Assembly: GCA_033791545.1 (NCBI GenBank)
Contig: JASJGL010000010.1
Location: 8,557-72,556 of the forward strand
DNA length: 64,000 nt
Source: Antarcticimicrobium sp033791545
GTDB taxonomy: Bacteria; Pseudomonadota; Alphaproteobacteria; Rhodobacterales; Rhodobacteraceae
Direction: 5' to 3'
Part shown: positions 55,980 through 64,000 of the stretch, one piece after another
How positions within the stretch are numbered: position 1 is the stretch's first letter
Layout of the letters: every line of letters starts with the position of its first letter
Made by a program: the position numbers and the translations under genes
The notes under the pieces: model-generated
Database searches by the model: none
Told to the model about the DNA's origin: nothing
The model's input: the letters and a program-made list of their open reading frames with translations, nothing else

Positions 55980-56011
55980 CCCGCTTCTTCTTGTTCCAAA
56001 TACTCAAATCG
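55980..56011 (-). repeat. GAGTATTT intergenic repeat, copy 3
   Basis: On the minus strand this reads TTTGAGTATTTGGAACA, then AGAAGAAGCGGG. It shares the GAGTATTT core and purine-rich tail with the pair at 38.1-38.3 kb and again follows a gene end. Confidence 0.5.
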
Positions 56012-56087
56012 AAACGGTCGCGCCAAACCAACGCCCCGGATGTCCGGGCCTGTTTTAAACGGTGCTGAACTGTCGTTTTACCGGCGC

Positions 56088-56441
56088 TCAACTGCCGCGA
56101 TAGGTGGAATAGCCAAACGGCGACAACAGCAGCGGCACGTGATAATGGCTCGCCTCTGCCATGCCAAAGCGGATCGGGATCAGGTCAAGAAACCGGGGCG
56201 GCTCCTGCGCCGGGCCGGTCTCGTCCAGATAGGCCCCGGCGTGAAACACCAGCTCATAGGTGCCCGGCGCGAACTCTGCCGTCGGCAGGATCTGGGTGTC
56301 GGTGCGCCCGTCCGCATTGGTGAACAGGCTGCGCAATAGGGCGCGCCCGTCCTCGTCGATCCGGTACAGCTCGATCTTCACCCCCGCCGCCGGGCAGCCA
56401 CGCGCGGTGTCCAGAACATGCGTTGTCAGATAGCCGGTCAT
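56088..56441 (-). CDS. uraH: Hydroxyisourate hydrolase
   Basis: This transthyretin-like enzyme (117 aa) hydrolyses 5-hydroxyisourate to OHCU. LTTHVLDTARGCPA at the start holds an active-site histidine, HYHVPLLLSPFGYSTYRGS ends the protein, and the C-terminal YRGS signature separates true HIU hydrolases from transthyretins. AAAGGGG lies upstream of the ATG at 56441. It is divergent from the allantoinase fusion. Confidence 0.95.
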   Translation of the reverse strand: MTGYLTTHVLDTARGCPAAGVKIELYRIDEDGRALLRSLFTNADGRTDTQILPTAEFAPGTYELVFHAGAYLDETGPAQEPPRFLDLIPIRFGMAEASHYHVPLLLSPFGYSTYRGS

Positions 56442-56527
56442 CTTGGCCCCTTTGCTTGCCTGCCTGATTTCTACGCGCACCGACATCATGCCGCACCCGG
56501 AAATTCGCTACAACTCCTTCAAGAAAT

Positions 56528-56546
56528 ACAGGAAACTGCTTCCTGT
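56528..56546. promoter_or_regulatory. Inverted repeat between uraH and puuE-uraD
   Basis: ACAGGAA (56528-56534) and TTCCTGT (56540-56546) are perfect arms with a 5-base spacer, 44 bases before the puuE-uraD ATG and 87 before the uraH ATG. It is a candidate operator for the divergent urate genes. Confidence 0.5.
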
Positions 56547-56589
56547 TGTAATGTCCTAAAACACAACCGGATAAGCAGGAGACCGCCGA

Positions 56590-58005
56590 ATGACACGCTA
56601 CCCCCGCGACATGCGCGGCTATGGGGCCACCCCGCCCGATGCGAAATGGCCCGGCGGCGCCAAAGTCGCGGTGCAATTCGTGCTCAATTACGAAGAAGGC
56701 AGCGAAAACAACATCCTGCATGGTGATGCAGCGTCCGAGGCGTTCCTCTCCGACATTGCCGGCGCCGCACCCTGGACCGGCCAGCGTCACTGGAACATGG
56801 AATCAATCTATGAATACGGCGCCCGGGCCGGGTTCTGGCGGCTGCATCGCCTGTTCACCGGGCAGAATATCCCGCTGACCATCTATGGCGTGGCCAGCGC
56901 ATTGGCGCGCTCCCCCGAACAGGTGGCCGCGATGAAATCCGCAGGCTGGGAAATTGCCAGTCACGGGCTGAAATGGGTCGAACACAAGGACATGCCCGAA
57001 GCAGAGGAGCGCGCGGCCATCGCCGAGGCGATCCGGCTCCATACCGAGGTGGTCGGCGAACGCCCGCTGGGCTGGTACACCGGGCGCTGCAGCGCCAATA
57101 CCGTGCGGCTGGCGGCGCGCGAAGGCGGCTTCGCCTATATCTCCGATACCTATGACGACGACCTGCCCTATTGGCTGGAGGTCGGCGATCAGGACCAGTT
57201 GATCATCCCCTATACGCTCGAAGCCAACGACATGCGCTTCGCCACCGCGCCGGGGTATATCACCGGCGAGCAGTTCTTTACCTATCTGCGCGACGCCTTT
57301 GATACCCTCTATGCCGAGGGGCAGGCCGGCGCGCCCAAGATGATGTCTGTCGGGCTGCACTGCCGGTTGATCGGGCGACCGGGCAAGCTGGCCGGGTTGA
57401 AACGCTTTCTCGACTACATCGGCGAGTACGAGGATGTCTGGACCCCGCGCCGCATCGACATCGCACGGCATTGGGCGAAAACCCATCCGCATCAACGCTG
57501 GGAGCGCCCCAGCCGGATGGATCACGCCCGCTTTGTCGACGCCTTCGGCAGCATATTCGAGCATTCCCCATGGATCGCCGAACGCGCCTTTGCGCTGGAA
57601 CTGGGCCCGGCCCATGACAGCGCGGTGGGGCTGCAAAACGCGCTCGCCCGCGCCTTCCGCTCCGCCAGCCGTGAGGAGCGCTTGGGCGTGTTGCGCGCGC
57701 ACCCCGATCTAGCTGGAAAACTGGCCAGCGCCAAACGCCTTACAGCTGAGAGCAGCAACGAACAGGCCAGCGCCGGGCTTGATGCGCTGACTGACGAAGA
57801 ACGGGCAGCCTTCACCCGGCTCAACACCCTCTACATGGAAAAGCACGGCTTTCCCTTCATCATCGCGGTGCGCGACCATGACAAGGCGGGGATCCTCGCC
57901 GCCTTTGAACGGCGCCAAGCCAATGACAGCGAGACCGAGTTCGGCGAGGCCTGCAAACAGGTCGAACGCATCGCCGAGATCCGGTTGCAGGACATGTTGC
58001 CGTGA
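56590..58005 (+). CDS. Fused allantoinase (PuuE) and OHCU decarboxylase (UraD)
   Basis: This 471-aa protein joins two enzymes. Residues 1-305 are a PuuE-type allantoinase of the polysaccharide deacetylase fold (VAVQFVLNYEEGSENN near 25, GWEIASHGLKWVEHKD near 119, GWYTGRCSANT near 157). Residues 310-471 are OHCU decarboxylase, with VLRAHPDLAGKLASA near 370 and FPFIIAVRDHDKAGI near 418. OHCU decarboxylase makes S-allantoin and the allantoinase opens it to allantoate, so the fusion may channel the unstable intermediate. It overlaps allA by 4 bases. Confidence 0.93.
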   Translation: MTRYPRDMRGYGATPPDAKWPGGAKVAVQFVLNYEEGSENNILHGDAASEAFLSDIAGAAPWTGQRHWNMESIYEYGARAGFWRLHRLFTGQNIPLTIYGVASALARSPEQVAAMKSAGWEIASHGLKWVEHKDMPEAEERAAIAEAIRLHTEVVGERPLGWYTGRCSANTVRLAAREGGFAYISDTYDDDLPYWLEVGDQDQLIIPYTLEANDMRFATAPGYITGEQFFTYLRDAFDTLYAEGQAGAPKMMSVGLHCRLIGRPGKLAGLKRFLDYIGEYEDVWTPRRIDIARHWAKTHPHQRWERPSRMDHARFVDAFGSIFEHSPWIAERAFALELGPAHDSAVGLQNALARAFRSASREERLGVLRAHPDLAGKLASAKRLTAESSNEQASAGLDALTDEERAAFTRLNTLYMEKHGFPFIIAVRDHDKAGILAAFERRQANDSETEFGEACKQVERIAEIRLQDMLP

Positions 58006-58499
58006 CCCCGATCCACACCGAGGTCCTCACGGCCACCGCCTTCGCCCCCTTTGGCGACGTGATCGCGTTCAAGGAGGCCCCCGATCAGATCATCAATCAG
58101 GGGCTGTGCGGGCGGCACCACGATCTCGCCCGGCTGGATATGAGCGACGGGCGCGCTGGCATCAGCCTGTTTGACGCGCAGCCCCGCACCCTGCCCTATC
58201 GTTTGGAGATGATGGAGCGTCACCCGCTGGGCACTCAGGCGTTCATTCCGCTCAATCCGACAGCGTTTCTTGTTATTGTCGCGCCAGATGCGGGCGGCAA
58301 ACCGGCCACGCCGCGCGCCTTCTTGACCGCCCCGGGACAGGGGATCAATCTGCTGAGAAACACGTGGCACGGGGTGCTCACCCCGCTTCACGCCCCCGGC
58401 CAGTTCGCGGTGATCGACCGGATCGCCCCGGCCGATACCCCGGGCAGGAATTTGGAAGAATACTGGTTCGACGCGCCGTTTCAGGTCACGTCGGGCTGA
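58002..58499 (+). CDS. allA: Ureidoglycolate lyase
   Basis: This 165-aa cupin-like enzyme splits ureidoglycolate into glyoxylate and urea. LTATAFAPFGDVI near residue 8, RHPLGTQAFIPLNP near 75 and NTWHGVLTPLHAPGQFAVIDR near 120 are typical AllA segments. The start is GTG at 58002, overlapping the fusion gene stop as GTGA. Confidence 0.93.
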   Translation: MTPIHTEVLTATAFAPFGDVIAFKEAPDQIINQGLCGRHHDLARLDMSDGRAGISLFDAQPRTLPYRLEMMERHPLGTQAFIPLNPTAFLVIVAPDAGGKPATPRAFLTAPGQGINLLRNTWHGVLTPLHAPGQFAVIDRIAPADTPGRNLEEYWFDAPFQVTSG

Positions 58500-58563
58500 C
58501 ACGAACAGGTCGCCGGCCCCTAGAAAACAAAAATGCCGGCGCCTCAACACGGAGGGACAGACC

Positions 58564-60021
58564 ATGACACATTCATCCATCGGCAGCCCGGAACAGTTGC
58601 GCGATCCGAATTACACACCGCCGCTGGCGGTGGCGGTGCCGCTGGGCATCCAGCACGTGCTGGCGATGTTCGTCAGCAATGTGACCCCCGCCATCATCAT
58701 CGCCGGGGCCGCAGGCTTCGGCTTTGGCTCCAATTCCCCCGATTTCCCCGCGCTGTTGTACATGATCCAGATGTCGATGCTGTTCGCCGGTGTCGCCACG
58801 CTGCTGCAAACCATCACGCTGGGGCCAATCGGCGCGGCGCTGCCGATCGTGCAGGGCACCTCTTTCGCCTTTCTGCCGATCATGATCCCGCTGGTGGCGG
58901 GCAAGGGGGTCGATGCGCTCGCCGCGCTGTTCGGCGGGGTGCTGATCGGCGGGCTGTTTCATGCCGCGCTTGGCACCGTGATCGGCAAGATCCGCTTTGC
59001 CCTGCCGCCACTGGTCACCGGGCTGGTGGTCACCATGATCGGTCTGGCGCTGGTCAAGGTCGGGATCGAATACGCCGCCGGCGGTGTTCCGGCCAAGGCC
59101 AGCGGTGCCGCAAGCTATGGCGGGCTGCTCAGCTGGTCGGCGGCTCTGGTGGTGATCCTTGTCACGCTGGTGCTGAAATTCTTCGCCCGTGGCATGCTGT
59201 CGATCTCGGCGGTGCTGGTGGGCATCGCGGTGGGCTATGTCTATGCGTTGGCGATGGGGATGCTGTCATTTGACGCCATCGCAACCAGTTGGGCGCGCTC
59301 TGCCGCCTTCGCCCTGCCGCAGCCGTTCAAATACGGGTTCGAATTCTCCTTTGCCGCCGTCATCGGGTTCTGCTTGATGGCCTTCGTCTCGGCGATCGAG
59401 ACGGTCGGCGACGTCAGCGGCATCACCAAGGGCGGCGCCGGACGCGAGGCCACCGACAAGGAGATTCAGGGCGCGACCTTTGCCGACGGTCTCGGCACCG
59501 CCATCGCCGGCGTCTTCGGCGGGCTGCCCAATACCTCGTTTTCCCAGAACGTCGGCCTGATCGCCATGACCGGCGTGATGAGCCGCCACGTGGTGACCAT
59601 CGGCGCCATCTTCCTGATCATCTGCGGGCTGATCCCCAAGGTCGGCGGTGTGATCCGCACCATCCCGATCGAAGTGCTGGGCGGCGGCGTGATCGTGATG
59701 TTCGGCATGGTAGTCGCCGCCGGCATCTCGATGTTGTCCGATGTCGACTGGAACCGGCGCAACATGGTGATCTTTGCCGTGGCGCTGTCGGTCGGTCTCG
59801 GGTTGCAGCTCGAGGTGATGAATGTGGCACCGGGCGCGCCCAACGCGCTGCAACACCTGCCTGACACGCTGCGCATCCTCGGCTCCTCGGGCATCCTGCC
59901 CGCCGCGCTGATCGCCATCGTTCTCAACCTCGTGCTGCCGGCGCATCTATCGGACGAGTCCACCGAAGAGGTCACCGGCGGCATGTCCGGGCATGGCAAG
60001 GGATCGCTTTCGGGCAAGTAA
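58564..60021 (+). CDS. Nucleobase:cation symporter-2 (xanthine/urate-type permease)
   Basis: This 485-aa transporter has about 14 helices and the NAT signature QNVGLIAMTGV near residue 328, with AIETVGDVSGIT near 277 carrying the conserved glutamate. The family moves xanthine, urate or uracil with a proton. Its place among urate genes favours urate or xanthine, but the sequence does not settle this. ACGGAGGGACAG precedes the start. Confidence 0.92.
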   Translation: MTHSSIGSPEQLRDPNYTPPLAVAVPLGIQHVLAMFVSNVTPAIIIAGAAGFGFGSNSPDFPALLYMIQMSMLFAGVATLLQTITLGPIGAALPIVQGTSFAFLPIMIPLVAGKGVDALAALFGGVLIGGLFHAALGTVIGKIRFALPPLVTGLVVTMIGLALVKVGIEYAAGGVPAKASGAASYGGLLSWSAALVVILVTLVLKFFARGMLSISAVLVGIAVGYVYALAMGMLSFDAIATSWARSAAFALPQPFKYGFEFSFAAVIGFCLMAFVSAIETVGDVSGITKGGAGREATDKEIQGATFADGLGTAIAGVFGGLPNTSFSQNVGLIAMTGVMSRHVVTIGAIFLIICGLIPKVGGVIRTIPIEVLGGGVIVMFGMVVAAGISMLSDVDWNRRNMVIFAVALSVGLGLQLEVMNVAPGAPNALQHLPDTLRILGSSGILPAALIAIVLNLVLPAHLSDESTEEVTGGMSGHGKGSLSGK

Positions 60022-60048
60022 TCTTCCCGAGCAGATCTCAGAAACACC

Positions 60049-60079
60049 AACGCCCGCCCTCTCAGAAAGGGCGGGCGTT
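60049..60079. terminator. Bidirectional terminator between the permease and allE
   Basis: Perfect 12-base arms AACGCCCGCCCT and AGGGCGGGCGTT enclose a seven-base loop between convergent genes. ATTTCG follows on the plus strand. Confidence 0.85.
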
Positions 60080-60104
60080 ATTTCGTGCAGGGTCCGACTG
60101 CGCG

Positions 60105-60923
<819 letters not shown>

Positions 60924-61170
60924 TTTGGGCCCTCCGGGGCGGTTCGTGCAACTGCGCCATCAAAGCGCCAGGCAGCCGGTAGTTCCAACCATTTTCCCTA
61001 TCGGTACAGGCAGAAGGACTGGCTGGAAAATCCTGATAATCTCGCGATCATCCCGCAGCAACCACCCACACATGCCGATCCACGCGCGCAGCGCTTTTGA
61101 AAGCACGGCACATCAGGGGTTGGCAGGGCATGGAGCGCCCGGGCCCGCAAATACGTTTTGGAAAAACCAG

Positions 61171-61246
61171 TGGTGCCGCTGAGAGGACTCGAACCTCCGA
61201 CCCCATCATTACGAATGACGTGCTCTACCAGCTGAGCTACAGCGGC
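61171..61246 (-). tRNA. tRNA-Thr (anticodon CGT)
   Basis: A 76-base cloverleaf with encoded CCA. Acceptor GCCGCTG pairs with CAGCGGC, anticodon stem CGTCA/TGATG (one G-U) holds loop TTCGTAA giving CGT, and the T-arm has GGTTCGAGTCC. Confidence 0.97.
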
Positions 61247-61293
61247 CCTGGTGCGGAGCGCTCATAGCACTGCCGCGCGGGGCGGGAAAGAGG

Positions 61294-62832
61294 TTATTTT
61301 CCTCTCACCTCCGCCTCGGTAACATCTTCGGCCTCCAGAAGCTCGGCCTCGGGGGTCACATCGGTTGCGTCGGCCCCTGTGCCACCCTCTGAGTCGTCCT
61401 CTGCGACCACCTCAAGATCAGGAATTTCCTTGACCTGATCATGCGGTTGCTCTGCCGGTTTCCCGGTGATCAGCGGAAGCATCGCGCCGCCCATCGCGCT
61501 GGAAATCTCCGGCATCTTCGGCGTGGTCCAGCTCAGCGTGTCGAAGCTGTGGCAGAATTCACAGAACGGCGCCCATTGGGCATGGATGTGGTTGCAGTTG
61601 TCGCAGACCCATTGCGGCCCGCGCGGCGCGTTCAGCGCCCGGGCCAGCCAGCCCTGCACCACCGCGTCCGAGGCGCCCTCGCCGCGTTCGATCGCCGCCA
61701 TCAGCGTCAGCGACCGCGCATCGGCGGCCTTTTCGGCCAGATCGCCCAGCGCGCGACGCGCCTCGGGGAAATCCTCGGCGACGATGTTCAGCTCAGCCAG
61801 CAACAAGCGGGTTTCCGGGTGCTCCGGGTTGATCCGGGTCAAGGTCTTGAATCGTTTCAGCCGCTCTGCCGGGGTCTCTTTCGGGGCGATCTCGGCAAAG
61901 GCGGCGGCAAGGTCGGGATGCGGCTGGGCTTCCCAGGCCTTTTTCAGCACCCGCACGGCGAGGCGCGGCTTGCCCTGCGCGATATAGGCGCGGGCGGCCA
62001 GCGCGGCGGCAGGCACCAGATCAGGTGACAGGCGGTTGGCCTCGATGGCATATTCGCGCGCCTCGATCGGCATGTCCTCGTCCATCACCTCGCGCGCTTC
62101 TGACAGCGCCAGAACCGCATCGCGCCGTTTGTACACATCGCGGGGCAAACTCCCCGATTTGAGCTTGGCGCTGAGCGTGCTGCGCGCCCCGGCCCAGTCT
62201 TGCGCCCGCGCCTGCAGATCAAGCAGAACGTCCTGGGTTTCCTCGTGGCGCGGTCGCAGCGCCAGCGCCTTTTCGGCCAGCTTGCGCGCGGTCTCGGTAT
62301 CGCCCTCGGCCAGCTTCTGTTTCATGATCCCGCGCACGCCGACAAAGCGGGTCGCCTCGTTGGTCACCAGTTTCTTGTAGGTATCGGCGGCCTTTTTGGT
62401 GTCGCCAGCCATTTCGGCAGCCTGGGCGGTGAGCAGATCGGTCAGCTCCGGCTTGTCGAGATAGCGCGCCGCGCGGCTTGCCTTGGCCATCGCCAGCCGC
62501 CCCTCGCCCGAGGCCAGCGCCATCATGCCATCGGCCAGCGCCTTGTAGCCGCGCCGCTCGCGCCCCTTGTCGAAAAACCGCGACAACGCGGTTTCATCGC
62601 CATTGAGAAACCGCCAGGTTGCCACCAGCAGCGACAACAGTTTCAGCATCAGCCAAAGCAGCAGCACAAGTGCCGCCAGCGCGATCACCGATTGCAGCGG
62701 GCCGAGGGTGTATTCGGTTCCCGCCACGGTGATCTGCACGCCGCCGCGCATCTCGAGCAGCATACCGGCGCCAACGGCCAGCAGTGCGACAATCGCCACA
62801 AAGACGAGGATTTTCAGAAGTGACCACAGCAT
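61294..62832 (-). CDS. hemY: HemY-like membrane TPR protein with zinc ribbon
   Basis: This 512-aa protein has two membrane helices (residues 5-25 and 45-70), then a HemY N-terminal domain (GDETALSRFFDKGRERRGYKAL near 77) and TPR repeats to about 390. The tail holds a cysteine pair CDNCNH near 402 and a second CEFCHS near 417, a rubredoxin-like zinc knuckle like that of LapB/YciM, then an acidic end. HemY of this type is associated with haem synthesis but is not the Bacillus protoporphyrinogen oxidase. It begins 10 bases after the mitofilin gene. Confidence 0.88.
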   Translation of the reverse strand: MLWSLLKILVFVAIVALLAVGAGMLLEMRGGVQITVAGTEYTLGPLQSVIALAALVLLLWLMLKLLSLLVATWRFLNGDETALSRFFDKGRERRGYKALADGMMALASGEGRLAMAKASRAARYLDKPELTDLLTAQAAEMAGDTKKAADTYKKLVTNEATRFVGVRGIMKQKLAEGDTETARKLAEKALALRPRHEETQDVLLDLQARAQDWAGARSTLSAKLKSGSLPRDVYKRRDAVLALSEAREVMDEDMPIEAREYAIEANRLSPDLVPAAALAARAYIAQGKPRLAVRVLKKAWEAQPHPDLAAAFAEIAPKETPAERLKRFKTLTRINPEHPETRLLLAELNIVAEDFPEARRALGDLAEKAADARSLTLMAAIERGEGASDAVVQGWLARALNAPRGPQWVCDNCNHIHAQWAPFCEFCHSFDTLSWTTPKMPEISSAMGGAMLPLITGKPAEQPHDQVKEIPDLEVVAEDDSEGGTGADATDVTPEAELLEAEDVTEAEVRGK

Positions 62833-62842
62833 CGCAGGCCCC

Positions 62843-64000
62843 TCAATTGGTGTTCAGGCTTTGCGCCAAAGTTTCGACCGCCTCAAGCGCCGAAAGGCGC
62901 TGTGCGGCACGTGCGGTCCACTCTGCCAGCGCGCTGCGCGCGGGGTCGGGCAGTGTGGCGATCTCATCCAGGGCCTGTGACAGGCGACCGGCGGTCAGGT
63001 CTGCTTCGACCCGCGACAGCACCGCATCGGCATCCCCGCCTTCACGCGGCGCAACCGAGCGCGCGCCAAGCTGGCGACGCAGAAACGCACCAAGGCTCCG
63101 GTCGGTCTCGACCGTGCCGGCGCGGGCGGCGGCCAAAGCATCCCGCGCAGCAGGCGGGTAGCTGTCGCGCAGCGCCGCCATCGTCACCACCCCATCGGCG
63201 GCAGCAGATAGCGCCTCGGGAACCGCGACGCCCCCGGCCCGCAGCTCGTCCAGAATGCCACCCAAGGGCGCGCCTTCCTCCAACATGCCGCGCAGGCGGG
63301 CCAGCGCGTTGCGGTTGGCGGCAGCCTGCGCCGCCTCGGTGGCGCGAACCTCGGTATCGCGGGCCTCGGCGATCATCTTTTCGACCTCGGCGCGCTGGTT
63401 GGCCATGGCCTCCTGCACCGCGGCAAGTTCGCGTTCATAGGCCGCCACCGCTTCGGGGTCTGCGCCCTGGGTCAGCGGGCGCGTTTCCAGCTCGTTCAGT
63501 CGGGCGTCCAGCGTGGCGATCTTGGCTGAGATATCCGCAACCTCTGCGCTCAGACTGTCCAGCGCGCCCTGACCGCTGGCCAGCTGCCCCGACAGATCGT
63601 CGAGTTTTGCGCTGACCGGTGCCAGATCGGGCACATCAAGGCCCGAAACGCTGTCTTGTACCTGTTTTACGGCAGCACCCGTCACCGCCACATCGGATTC
63701 CAGCGCGGCGATCGCAGCGGCGCTGGTTCCCGATTTCAACGCGGTGGGGAGATAGAGATCAAGGATCTCGGTCCGGGCGACGACAAAGCCCAGCGCGGCC
63801 GCCAGAACCCCGCCGATCAGCGCCGGGAAAAAGCCGCCGCGGCGCTCGATGATCCGCTCGACCGTTGGCGCGGCTTCGGCTTCGGCTTCGGCTTCGGCTT
63901 CGGCTTCGGCTTCGGCTTCGGCTTCGGCTTCGGCTTCGGCTTCGGCTTCGGCTTCGGCTTCGGCTTCGGCTTCGGCTTCGGCTTCGGCGTCGGCTTCGGA
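62843..64000 (-). CDS. Mitofilin/Mic60-like inner-membrane protein, N-terminus outside window
   Basis: About 385 residues are visible. From the cut N-terminal side: a long Glu-Ala repeat coded by GGCTTC units, one membrane helix (GGFFPALIGGVLAAALGFVV), a periplasmic coiled coil (to about 63350) and a C-terminal mitofilin-like domain (ETDRSLGAFLRRQL near its start). Alphaproteobacterial Mic60 homologues (COG4223) lie beside hem genes, as here with hemY. They shape inner-membrane curvature and outer-membrane contacts. The start must lie beyond base 64000. Confidence 0.85.
   Translation of the reverse strand, partial: SEADAEAEAEAEAEAEAEAEAEAEAEAEAEAEAEAEAEAEAEAAPTVERIIERRGGFFPALIGGVLAAALGFVVARTEILDLYLPTALKSGTSAAAIAALESDVAVTGAAVKQVQDSVSGLDVPDLAPVSAKLDDLSGQLASGQGALDSLSAEVADISAKIATLDARLNELETRPLTQGADPEAVAAYERELAAVQEAMANQRAEVEKMIAEARDTEVRATEAAQAAANRNALARLRGMLEEGAPLGGILDELRAGGVAVPEALSAAADGVVTMAALRDSYPPAARDALAAARAGTVETDRSLGAFLRRQLGARSVAPREGGDADAVLSRVEADLTAGRLSQALDEIATLPDPARSALAEWTARAAQRLSALEAVETLAQSLNTN
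63872..63997 (-). repeat. GGCTTC hexanucleotide repeat in the Mic60 gene
   Basis: Nineteen perfect GGCTTC units (63872-63985) are followed by GGCGTC and one more GGCTTC. On the coding strand each is GAA GCC, giving a Glu-Ala run with one Asp. Unit changes keep the frame, so length could vary between strains without breaking the gene. Confidence 0.95.

Noticed and set aside
63872..63997. The GGCTTC array as a CRISPR array
   Set aside because: There are no spacers; it is a simple in-frame hexamer repeat within a coding region.

Overview
The window looks like chromosome from a marine alphaproteobacterium of the family Rhodobacteraceae, most likely the Roseobacter/Ruegeria group. The reasons are the GC-rich sequence, two TRAP carboxylate transporters, an FNR-box-associated cydDCABX operon, a Rhodobacter-type phospholipid N-methyltransferase beside psd and pssA, a cytochrome-c-fused urate hydroxylase (PuuD), and a mitofilin/Mic60 homologue next to hemY. 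This is inferred from gene content; no database search was made. Almost all of it is ordinary coding DNA. No phage, insertion sequence, CRISPR array or defence island was seen.

Layout. 1-3 kb: a TRAP transporter (dctPQM; dctM runs off the left edge). 3.3-10.9 kb: a livHMGF ABC transporter, an acyl-CoA ligase and a substrate-binding protein, divergent from a TetR regulator with a clear operator. 11-13.2 kb: a three-gene operon for a Tat-exported sulfide:quinone-reductase-like flavoprotein, a small membrane protein and a periplasmic DsrE-like protein, with an FNR-type box upstream. 13.4-19.8 kb: cydDCABX, including a 39-codon cydX, with a second FNR-type box before cydA. 20.1-25.2 kb: TetR and a divergent RND efflux pair. 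25.5-29.9 kb: tRNA-Lys, dapF, mtaB, msrBA and an EamA permease. 30-32 kb: psd-pssA-pmtA for phosphatidylethanolamine and its methylation. 32.2-39.8 kb: a CDF metal exporter, HU, an AMP nucleosidase/adenine deaminase pair, an adducin/aldolase-like protein, a GST and mtgA. 39.9-48.6 kb: gltD-GFA-gltB, uppP and an NDUFA9-like protein. 48.8-53.6 kb: tRNA-Leu, a 0.7 kb orphan stretch, a second TRAP operon and a nitronate-monooxygenase-like enzyme. 53.7-60.9 kb: the urate/allantoin catabolic cluster. 61.2-64 kb: tRNA-Thr, hemY and Mic60.

A purine-nitrogen theme links several blocks. AMP nucleosidase and adenine deaminase turn AMP into hypoxanthine and ammonia. After oxidation to urate by enzymes not seen here, PuuD, HIU hydrolase, the PuuE-UraD fusion, ureidoglycine aminohydrolase and ureidoglycolate lyase take urate to glyoxylate, urea and ammonia. 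Glutamate synthase could help assimilate released ammonia. The enzyme acting on allantoate is absent from the window.

The most interesting leads are the Tat-SQR/DsrE operon and its FNR-type box; the long in-frame GGCTTC repeat coding for Glu-Ala in Mic60; a DapF whose second catalytic cysteine reads as serine; a GFA-family gene between gltD and gltB; several clean operator-like repeats beside specific regulators; and the orphan stretch after tRNA-Leu with a possible structured leader before dctP.
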